The notes under the pieces are model-generated. The model did not search any database. It saw only the letters and a list, made by a program, of their open reading frames with translations, and was not told where the DNA came from. Position numbers and translations under genes: made by a program. A DNA stretch of 64,000 nt, taken from Cryobacterium sp. PH31-O1. GTDB lineage: Bacteria > Actinomycetota > Actinomycetes > Actinomycetales > Microbacteriaceae. Of this stretch, positions 57,992 to 64,000 are shown piece by piece (the first letter of the stretch is position 1; every line of letters starts with the position of its first letter). Where the stretch lies: NCBI RefSeq assembly GCF_030063455.1, contig NZ_JASITB010000002.1:186001-250000 (forward strand). The letters are read 5' to 3'.

Positions 57992-58483
57992 CTAGTTGTC
58001 GTCGTTCTTTTGCCAGGGCCATTCAGGAGCGCCCGAGCCTGACGGTTTGGCGAGCAGCACGACGAAGAACAGGAACGCGATCAGCCAGCCGCTCACCGCC
58101 ACGGCGATTGCGAACGGACTCATCATCTCCCCGCCGATGAAGACGACCGAGCGAAAGAGTTCGCCGGCGCCGAGGCTGTAAAACACTCCCCCGGAGACGC
58201 AGTAGCCCAGATAGGCGGCAACCCCGGCCAGGAAGATCGGCAGCGGCGGAACCTGCCTGAGGCGCTCGGGCGAACGCAGCACCGCGCTGAGCATGACCCA
58301 GACCAGTGCGAGGACCGCCGTGGTGACCATAATGGGGCCAAGGAGGGCGCCGGCATCCGTCTCGTTGATGACATCGCGATTGAGCAGCAGGCTGAGCACC
58401 CCGAACGCCGCCACGATGAGGGCCACGTACAGGGCCACCGAGAAGGCCGCCATGGTGACCGCGTACTTTCGGTATTCCCGCAT
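57992..58483 (-). CDS. Small membrane protein with four helices, function unknown
   Basis: This 163-residue protein was started at the ATG at 58481-58483 (MREYRKYAVTMAAFSVALYV). Predicted helices lie at about residues 8-32, 45-70, 77-100 and 115-145, the last being IAVAVSGWLIAFLFFVVLLA, followed by a short hydrophilic tail ending WPWQKNDDN. The family is not recognised with confidence. Frames continuing upstream to 58621 are encoded by the GC-rich palindromes and are not protein-like. It precedes the gene at 57233 on the same strand, 54 bp apart. Confidence 0.65.
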   Translation of the reverse strand: MREYRKYAVTMAAFSVALYVALIVAAFGVLSLLLNRDVINETDAGALLGPIMVTTAVLALVWVMLSAVLRSPERLRQVPPLPIFLAGVAAYLGYCVSGGVFYSLGAGELFRSVVFIGGEMMSPFAIAVAVSGWLIAFLFFVVLLAKPSGSGAPEWPWQKNDDN

Positions 58484-58565
58484 GGCTCCAGCGTAGGCCA
58501 GCGCGGGGCAGCGCGGATGCTCCGGCCCGGCCTGACCGACGCCGCTGACGTCGGCGTCGGTTGGC

Positions 58566-58652
58566 GGGCCCGGGGACGGGGCCCAGGCCCCGTCCCCGTC
58601 CCCGGGCCCAGGTTCTATCATGGGCCCGCGTTCCGGGCCCGGGCCCCGTCCG
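58566..58652. repeat. Degenerate GGGCCC-rich palindromic element
   Basis: A 26-bp palindrome (58572-58597; arms GGGGACGGGGCC) is followed by GGGCCCAGGTTCTATCATGG (58604 on), a decayed relative of the 24-bp palindrome, and a final CGGGCCCGGGCCCCGTCCG. It is related to the copies at 21.6 and 57.0 kb, with the centre altered. The final block can pair with GGACGG just beyond it. Confidence 0.75.
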
Positions 58653-58683
58653 AAAAAAAGACGGACGGGAGACGAAAACCACG

Positions 58684-58713
58684 AAGCCCCGACTGCCGAG
58701 GCAGCCGGGGCTT
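58684..58713 (-). terminator. Terminator after the gene at 58749
   Basis: A stem AAGCCCCG-A-CTGCC/GCAG-C-CGGGGCTT closes around a GAG loop. It lies 36 bp past the stop of the minus gene ending at 58749, and a run of seven T appears on minus shortly after (58653-58659 on plus as A). Confidence 0.8.
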
Positions 58714-58748
58714 ACGAGTGAAACCGGGTATTACGGGCGCAAGACCTC

Positions 58749-59810
58749 TTAGGGGCGGGTGAGGTGCGGGCCGTCGGCGAGCAGGCGCTCGTACTCGGTG
58801 CGCGCCTCGAGGTTCTTAGCAGTGACGCGGCGTCCGCGGCGGGCGATCCAGGCTCCGGCCCAGATCGGTACCTCCCGGGCGATGAGCCCGGCGGCGATCG
58901 CCCCGGGGTTCAGCCACAGGGTGCTGACGATGCGGCTGAGTTCGCCCGGGCTGAGTCCGTCGGACCGGCCGTCGAGGACGAGGCCGAGCATGGCCGCGCC
59001 GATGTAGGACAAGTAGACGACGACGGCGACGAGGAATCCGAACAGTACGTAGGCCCACCAACCGCCCCGGTTGACCAGGGCGATCAGGGCGCTGTAGGCC
59101 AGAAAGAAGAAGATGACCGGAATGTAGAACACCGGCAGCGCGGCGAACTCGGTGAACCCGTTGACGGTGTCAGCTACGGTCGTGCTCGTCACACCGATGA
59201 TGATGAACGCCGCAACAGCGTAGAGCACCGCAAAGACGACCGTGGCGAGCAGCGCGATCAGAATGCCGCCGCCCCGGTTGCTGCGGTCCTTTGGCTTGGT
59301 GGGCGCCTGCACATAAATGGGCGACTGGGCTGACGGGGTGTAGGCCGGGGTGGTCTCCACCGGCACGTCAGGGGTGTACGCGCCGGATGCAGCGTCAGCG
59401 GCAGCCGTGGTCTCCACGACGCGCGCCTCCGGCACAATCTGTACGACCGGCTCCGAGTCGAAAGCCGTGCTCGTGGCAGGAACCGTCTCGGCCGGAGCAT
59501 AGGAATCGGCGTAGTCATCGGCGAGGCTCGGCGCGTCGGCATCAGCAGGCGCAACCGGGGCGGCCGTCGACATGGGCGCGAGGTTGCGGGCCGCTTCCGA
59601 GGCGGTCGCGGCATCCGCGCGCTCAGCCGCGCTCAGGTTGGCGTTGATGGCGTCATAGTCGATGACGATGGGCTCCGGCACAACCGGCGCGGACGGCGCG
59701 GCGTGCTCGCCCTGACCGCTGGAACCGTGCTCGGCCGGGCTCAAATCGGGCGCTGCGGCAGCATCCGTTTCAGGGTTCTTCTTGCCGTCGGTGGGCGTGT
59801 TGTCGCTCAT
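58749..59810 (-). CDS. Membrane protein with long low-complexity N-terminal region, function unknown
   Basis: This 353-residue protein is of unknown function. Residues 1-170 are a disordered-looking Ala/Pro/Glu/Thr/Asp-rich region starting MSDNTPTDGKKNPETDAAAA. Four or so helices follow from residue 180 (GGGILIALLATVVFAVLYAV, ALPVFYIPVIFFFLAYSALI, and YVLFGFLVAVVVYLSYIGAA). The end is a cytoplasmic tail (RRGRRVTAKNLEARTEYERL). The ATG is at 59808-59810 with GGAG upstream. It lies 87 bp downstream of pilO on the same strand, but no functional link to pili is visible. Confidence 0.75.
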   Translation of the reverse strand: MSDNTPTDGKKNPETDAAAAPDLSPAEHGSSGQGEHAAPSAPVVPEPIVIDYDAINANLSAAERADAATASEAARNLAPMSTAAPVAPADADAPSLADDYADSYAPAETVPATSTAFDSEPVVQIVPEARVVETTAAADAASGAYTPDVPVETTPAYTPSAQSPIYVQAPTKPKDRSNRGGGILIALLATVVFAVLYAVAAFIIIGVTSTTVADTVNGFTEFAALPVFYIPVIFFFLAYSALIALVNRGGWWAYVLFGFLVAVVVYLSYIGAAMLGLVLDGRSDGLSPGELSRIVSTLWLNPGAIAAGLIAREVPIWAGAWIARRGRRVTAKNLEARTEYERLLADGPHLTRP

Positions 59811-59897
59811 GCTGCACTCCTCGTGGCCTTCGCCGTGACTGACTTCTACTGTACCAAGGGCGCAGCAAATGCCCTGAAGACTCGGCGCGCCGCCGCA

Positions 59898-60557
59898 TTA
59901 TCCAGCGGATGCCGGCGCCGCTGCCACGAGCGAATACACCAGCCCGGAGACGGTCGCGTTCACCAGGCCAGGCAGCCCGGGCGCTGCAACGGAGTCGAGG
60001 CCACTGACCAGGAACAATCGGCTTCCGGATTGCAGACGGGAGACGAAGTCGAGCACCTCGGCATAGCTGCCCGTCACGGTGACCTGCAGCGGGAAGGCAG
60101 CAAAGTTGGCCGCGGTGACCGCTGTCGTGACCGCCGGCGTCGCTACAACCGCAGTTGGAACCGCCGCTGGAACCGCCGCAGCCTCAATTGGCACCTCCGC
60201 CGGAAGGACCGACGAGTACGCCACCGCCTCGGTCACGGTCATTCCGGTCAGGGTGAGGCCGGCGGCAAAGGCCTCGGCGTCGAGCTGGTCGACCAGGGCC
60301 GGCATCGCCGAGCCGCTCGGCACTGACTCGGCGAGGGCATCCGCTGTCGTGGTGAGAGCGTCGAGGTTCGCGAAGTCGTGCTTGAGGCGGCCGAGCAGGG
60401 CGACGTGCCCCTCATTCGTCGCCTGCACGGCGATGCGACTCGCGTTGGCCGCGTTCATGGTCTCGAGCTGCGGCTGAATTCCAAGCAGAACGCCGAGCAC
60501 GACAATGACACTCGTCACTAGCGCCGAGCCGATGAGCCAGAGTTTGTTGTGATTCAT
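59898..60557 (-). CDS. pilO: Type IV pilus assembly protein PilO-like
   Basis: This is a bitopic inner-membrane component of the type IV pilus alignment complex that dimerises with PilN. The protein has 219 residues from the ATG at 60555-60557, which overlaps the pilN stop as ATGA. A single helix near the N-terminus (LWLIGSALVTSVIVVLGVLL), a coiled-coil stretch, and a ferredoxin-like domain with FPLQVTVTGSYAEVLDFVSR and LQSGSRLFLVSGLD follow, the typical PilO end. The central region carries an Ala/Val/Pro-rich insert (EAAAVPAAVPTAVVATPAVT). Assigned mainly by context and pattern. Confidence 0.85.
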   Translation of the reverse strand: MNHNKLWLIGSALVTSVIVVLGVLLGIQPQLETMNAANASRIAVQATNEGHVALLGRLKHDFANLDALTTTADALAESVPSGSAMPALVDQLDAEAFAAGLTLTGMTVTEAVAYSSVLPAEVPIEAAAVPAAVPTAVVATPAVTTAVTAANFAAFPLQVTVTGSYAEVLDFVSRLQSGSRLFLVSGLDSVAAPGLPGLVNATVSGLVYSLVAAAPASAG

Positions 60558-61228
60558 GGCTGCTTCTCTTCCGTCGGGTCGAAACGATGCGCGAAGGCTA
60601 GGTCGTTGACGTGCATGGTGATGGTGACCGTGTAGATGCCGGTGGTCTGGTCGAGCGCAACCGAGCCGGGCAGTGCGTCGGCGAAGCCGTCGAGGGTGCC
60701 GAGCGCGCTCAGCCAGGCCGGAATATCCGGCAACACGGTGCTCGTGGCGGTAAACGACACCGTCGCCACCCGCAAGCCCTGTAACGGCGCGGTCGCCTGG
60801 GTGTACGCCGCGAGCGGTGTAGCCGAGTCGACCTGCACGGAGCTGATGGCCACGCTGCGCGGAAGGGTGCCCTGCACGGCTCCCAGATACACCTTCCAGT
60901 CGATCTCGGTGGAGGCCCCCACACGCTGCGCCGCCTCGGTGAGTGTGACCTGGTTTTGCAGGGCCCGCACGGCAAAGTACTGGCCCTGCTCGGTCAGCAG
61001 TGTCGCCGTGCGCGCCTGCTCGCTGGCCAGGTCGGCCTGCGCCGTCAGCGAGAGCGCCGTCACCGAGCCCACGAGCAGGCCGACGACCACGGCCACCCCG
61101 CCGACGCCGAGGCTGAGGCGTCGTCGTTGCTGCTGGTCGCGCCGCTCCGCGCGCACCTCGGGCGGCAGCAGGTCGAGCCGCTGGTCGCCGCCGATGACGA
61201 GCGCGTCTACCTTCGCGCGGCGGCTCAT
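60554..61228 (-). CDS. pilN: Type IV pilus assembly protein PilN-like
   Basis: This bitopic membrane protein links PilM in the cytosol to PilO. Of 224 residues, the cytoplasmic N-terminus (DQRLDLLPPEVRAERRDQQQ) carries the conserved LLPPE-type PilM-binding motif near residue 18. One helix (VAVVVGLLVGSVTALSLTAQ) and an extracellular coiled-coil plus ferredoxin-like domain follow (TEIDWKVYLGAVQGTLPRSV). The ATG at 61226-61228 overlaps the pilM stop and its own stop overlaps pilO, so the three are coupled. Confidence 0.87.
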   Translation of the reverse strand: MSRRAKVDALVIGGDQRLDLLPPEVRAERRDQQQRRRLSLGVGGVAVVVGLLVGSVTALSLTAQADLASEQARTATLLTEQGQYFAVRALQNQVTLTEAAQRVGASTEIDWKVYLGAVQGTLPRSVAISSVQVDSATPLAAYTQATAPLQGLRVATVSFTATSTVLPDIPAWLSALGTLDGFADALPGSVALDQTTGIYTVTITMHVNDLAFAHRFDPTEEKQP

Positions 61229-62331
61229 GCGGCACGCCCGAGCGCAAGTCCGAGGGCCACGGTGTAGGCGGCGCTGCCGAGACGCAGCCCCTCAGCGTCA
61301 ATAGTGGATGCCAGCCCCACCGTCGACAACGGATCTCCCGTGGACACCCCCAACCGGGTAAGTTTCGACACGGCCTCCGGGAGCCCCGGCAGTTGGGCTC
61401 CCCCACCGCTGAGCACGATCGCGGACACCGGATCGCTCGGCCGGGTGCTCGCGTAATAGCTGAGGGTGTTGACCACACTGCCGAGTTGGTCGTTCATGAC
61501 CTCGGCGATGATGTGGGCACCGGCCGCGTCGATCGGGCCCGATCCGCCGGCGATGACCCCGTCGAAGGGGACGTCGTTGCGTGCAGCGCCGGAGGCGGCG
61601 GTCGCGGCCAGCAGGCCGACGCGACGCTTGATCAGGTCAGCGGTGGCGGCATCCGTTTTCAAGCCGGCGGCGAGCGCCTGGGTGACGTCGTCGCCACCGG
61701 TGGGGATGATGCGCACGAACTGCGGCACGCCCTGCCGGGTGATGACCACGCTCGTGGTGGTGGCGCCAAGGTCGATCACGGCGACGACGCCGTCGAGACC
61801 AGGGCGGGTGACCAACAGTCGACTGACCGCGAACGGAATCAGGTCGACGTCGATCGTGGTGAGGCCGGCCAGACGGGCCGCCGACACGTTGGCAAGGACC
61901 GCGGCCTTGACCGCCGCGATGAGCAGCCCGTTCACCGTTGGCCCGTGCTCGGTGGTGGATTCGGAGATGGGGTAGAAATCGAGCAGGGCGTCGGCGACGG
62001 GAACAGGGAGAAGATCCTGCACCTCAAACGGAAGCGACTGGCGAATGCGGGCCAGCGACATTTTGGGCACGCTCAGGTCGCGGGCGAGCACCCTCTGGCT
62101 GCCCATTCCCAGCACGACCTGGCGAGAACGAAACCCGCCACTCGACCACAGCGCTTTGAGCGCGGCCGCGACGGTGTGCGGCTCGAGCACCTCGCCGCCG
62201 CTGACGGCCCCAGGAGGCAGCGGCACCTCGTGGTAGCGCAGCACGGTGGGCCTGGTCTTGCCGGGGTTTCGAACCTCCACTGCGCGCAGATGCGCGGTAC
62301 CGATATCTATTCCTACAACGCTCTGGGCCAC
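61225..62331 (-). CDS. pilM: Type IV pilus assembly ATPase-like protein PilM
   Basis: This cytosolic actin/FtsA-fold protein binds PilN at the pilus base. The 368-residue product opens SVVGIDIGTAHLRAVEVRNP (phosphate-1 motif) and has SLPFEVQDLLPVPVADALLD near residue 103 and VVAVIDLGATTTSVVITRQG near residue 184. The phosphate/adenosine region is SAIVLSGGGAQLPGLPEAVS near residue 315. The start is GTG at 62329-62331. It lies 32 bp downstream of the pilX-like gene. A pilus function is supported by the pilMNO order. Confidence 0.92.
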   Translation of the reverse strand: MAQSVVGIDIGTAHLRAVEVRNPGKTRPTVLRYHEVPLPPGAVSGGEVLEPHTVAAALKALWSSGGFRSRQVVLGMGSQRVLARDLSVPKMSLARIRQSLPFEVQDLLPVPVADALLDFYPISESTTEHGPTVNGLLIAAVKAAVLANVSAARLAGLTTIDVDLIPFAVSRLLVTRPGLDGVVAVIDLGATTTSVVITRQGVPQFVRIIPTGGDDVTQALAAGLKTDAATADLIKRRVGLLAATAASGAARNDVPFDGVIAGGSGPIDAAGAHIIAEVMNDQLGSVVNTLSYYASTRPSDPVSAIVLSGGGAQLPGLPEAVSKLTRLGVSTGDPLSTVGLASTIDAEGLRLGSAAYTVALGLALGRAA

Positions 62332-62363
62332 GAGATGTTCTCCTTAATAGAGGGGTACGAAAA

Positions 62364-64000
62364 TCACGGAACGATCGCGCCCGTCGCGCTGAAGGCCGAG
62401 CTGACTTCGACGAGACGACTGATGCCGTAAGTGGCGGCGACCGGCGACAGGTATTTCGGCGGGGCAATGTAAAGAAATCGGGGATCGTAGGTGTAGTTCT
62501 TGATGTACCCATTACCGACGCCGCCCACGGTGCTGTGTACAATCCCCCGATACTTCTGGGCCAACGAGCCGTTGATGGTGAGCACACCCTGTTCACCGCC
62601 ACGGTTGTAGTTCTGCACCTGCACGGTGTGGTCGAGCGAGAGCATGGCCGCGTCGATGCGCCGGTTGTCGGGCAGAATAGCGCCGCCGCCGGCCGGGCAG
62701 CTGCCGCCGGCACAGACCGGGTTCCAGATCCACAGGGCGTTTTGGGCGACCAGTCCGAGCACATCGGCAGCGGCGTCCTCATAGGTGATATCGCCGGTGA
62801 CGTAGACAAAATTGTCGGTAGCGACGGTCATAGTGCCCGCCAGCGTGCCCTTCACGAAGGCATCGCCGTGGCGGCACCCATACGATGTGGGCACGGAGGC
62901 CACGTCTTCGTTTGCCAGCGGAAAGCCGAGGCCGTTGCCGCCGGCACAGGTGGCGGCGCTCTGGCCAACGGGCCAGGCGGTGTCGCTCGTAAAGTTGGGG
63001 TCGGCCGCCAGCAGCGGCACGCTCTGCACGAAGAGCAGGTTGGCATCGAGTACCGGTACGGTGGCCCCGACTGCGGAGCCAAGAGCCCCGGCGCCGGTTC
63101 CCGGCATGCCGCAGGCCGCCGGGGTGCTGCCCGACGTGGCCGGTTCGCCGGCAACCCGGGTGGCCTTGCTCCACGGGGAGCGGATGGTCATGGTGCCGCC
63201 GGTGTTCAGCACGATGCTGGTGGGCCCGGTATAGAGGCAGCCGGGTTCAGCGACGCCGGCATCGGTGCGGGTTTCGCCCTGCAATGACGCGTTAGTGGCG
63301 GGCATCGCGATGACCGGGCTGTTCTGGGGCGGTCCACCATTGAAAACCTGGCCACCGCAGGGCGATCCGTTGGAGTTTTCGCGCCGATAGTTGACCCCGG
63401 GCAGCGCCGGATTGCCCGTGGTCACCCTGCCATTAAAGGTGGCGTCGCAGACCCGAAGGGTGTCGTTCGAGTGCACCGGGCCATTCACCACGTCGCCACC
63501 ACCGAACGCAACGTCGCTACACACTGTGGAGCCGCCCGCCGGCGACGGTCGGCCCGCCCACGCGTAGGTGTTTGCGCACCCTGCAGCGGTGACACCGCTC
63601 TGGGCCGGATCCTGAATCTCGTACATTGTGAAGTACAGATAGTCGATGAACCCAGCCTGCCTGAGGTTTGCCACAACACTGCGCGTTTTAGTTCCAACTC
63701 GACCGGTTGAGCGGATGCGCAGCACTCCCGACGACGAGTACGCCGAGTTATCGACCTCGTAACGAAAAGACGCGGTGCCGTCGCTGCCGGCGACACGTGC
63801 CCAGCCGCCGGCGGCACCGACCTCGAAGGCTGGGTTCGCCACGGTGGGAGCGGTGAGGGTGCTGCCGACGCTGAAGGCTGCCGCGGAATTGCCGAACCGG
63901 TAGTAGGTGTTGTCGTTGGCCAGTCGGCTCTCGTATTCATCAACACCGGCGTAGGCGGCGGCCATGGCGCCGTTCCAGTTCTGATCACCGGTGGCTTTAA
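62364..64000 (-). CDS. PilX-like pilus-associated protein, C-terminal part (cut by window edge)
   Basis: At least 545 residues of a large secreted or membrane-anchored protein, open to the right edge, so its N-terminus (expected to carry a prepilin-type or PilX N-domain) lies outside. The visible part begins ATGDQNWNGAMAAAYAGVDE, followed by YESRLANDNTYYRFGN, a pattern I associate with PilX-type pilus-assembly proteins. It has several cysteine pairs (for example ADVC-less VCAGGSCPAGGG) and Gly/Asn-rich beta segments. Being directly upstream of pilMNO supports a role as minor pilin or adhesin. An ATG at 63963-63965 exists but the frame is open beyond it. Function is inferred. Confidence 0.72.
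   Translation of the reverse strand, partial: KATGDQNWNGAMAAAYAGVDEYESRLANDNTYYRFGNSAAAFSVGSTLTAPTVANPAFEVGAAGGWARVAGSDGTASFRYEVDNSAYSSSGVLRIRSTGRVGTKTRSVVANLRQAGFIDYLYFTMYEIQDPAQSGVTAAGCANTYAWAGRPSPAGGSTVCSDVAFGGGDVVNGPVHSNDTLRVCDATFNGRVTTGNPALPGVNYRRENSNGSPCGGQVFNGGPPQNSPVIAMPATNASLQGETRTDAGVAEPGCLYTGPTSIVLNTGGTMTIRSPWSKATRVAGEPATSGSTPAACGMPGTGAGALGSAVGATVPVLDANLLFVQSVPLLAADPNFTSDTAWPVGQSAATCAGGNGLGFPLANEDVASVPTSYGCRHGDAFVKGTLAGTMTVATDNFVYVTGDITYEDAAADVLGLVAQNALWIWNPVCAGGSCPAGGGAILPDNRRIDAAMLSLDHTVQVQNYNRGGEQGVLTINGSLAQKYRGIVHSTVGGVGNGYIKNYTYDPRFLYIAPPKYLSPVAATYGISRLVEVSSAFSATGAIVP

Noticed and set aside
59898-61478. 526-codon minus frame reading through pilN and pilO
   Set aside because: Its first 300 codons are an out-of-frame reading of pilM/pilN with Arg/Ala filler; only the part after the ATG at 60557 is protein-like (pilO).

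Overview
The window is about 64 kb of high-GC DNA, densely coding and with many GTG starts. Gene content and order point to an actinobacterium, most likely of the family Microbacteriaceae (Cryobacterium-like). That placement is my inference from the protein families, the guaB/guaB3 pair, the S10-spc-alpha ribosomal block and many copies of the octamer GGCATCCG; no 16S gene is present to confirm it.

Layout. 1-458: start of glpD, running off the left edge. 570-3304: guaB3 and guaB (purine synthesis). 3562-9858: a branched-chain amino-acid ABC transporter, with livHMGF on plus and livJ convergent on minus, plus a shortened binding-protein relative. 9904-13544: rarD, groES with two CIRCE operators, a THUMP-like methyltransferase and two small DUF4190-type membrane proteins. 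13597-18762: tsaD-rimI-tsaB, a TauE/SafE exporter, tsaE, alr and acpS. 18781-23131: amino-sugar and CoA genes (glmS, coaA, glmM). 23151-25216: rpsI, rplM and truA. 25308-29390: an OafA/SGNH acyltransferase and two tandem GNAT paralogues.

29474-56630 is the translation superregion, transcribed leftward. From upstream to downstream it holds the str operon (rpsL, rpsG, fusA, tuf), a small membrane protein, the S10 operon, the spc operon through secY-adk-map, a mannitol PTS locus (mtlR divergent from IIB-mtlA-mtlF-mtlD), and infA-rpmJ-rpsM-rpsK-rpoA-rplQ. The mannitol locus sits between map and infA, which are adjacent in many actinobacteria. rpsN is absent from its common place between rplE and rpsH. 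57233-59810 holds three unrecognised proteins. 59898-64000 holds a type IV pilus assembly set (pilX-like, pilM, pilN, pilO) that leaves the window on the right.

Non-coding features of interest are: a family of GGGCCC-rich palindromic intergenic elements (21.6, 57.0-57.2 and 58.6 kb); local tandem repeats; hairpins between ribosomal cistrons; and the over-represented octamer GGCATCCG, one inverted pair of which forms a terminator-like hairpin. Most coding content is ordinary core genome. I did not find a defence system, prophage, CRISPR array, insertion sequence or tRNA.
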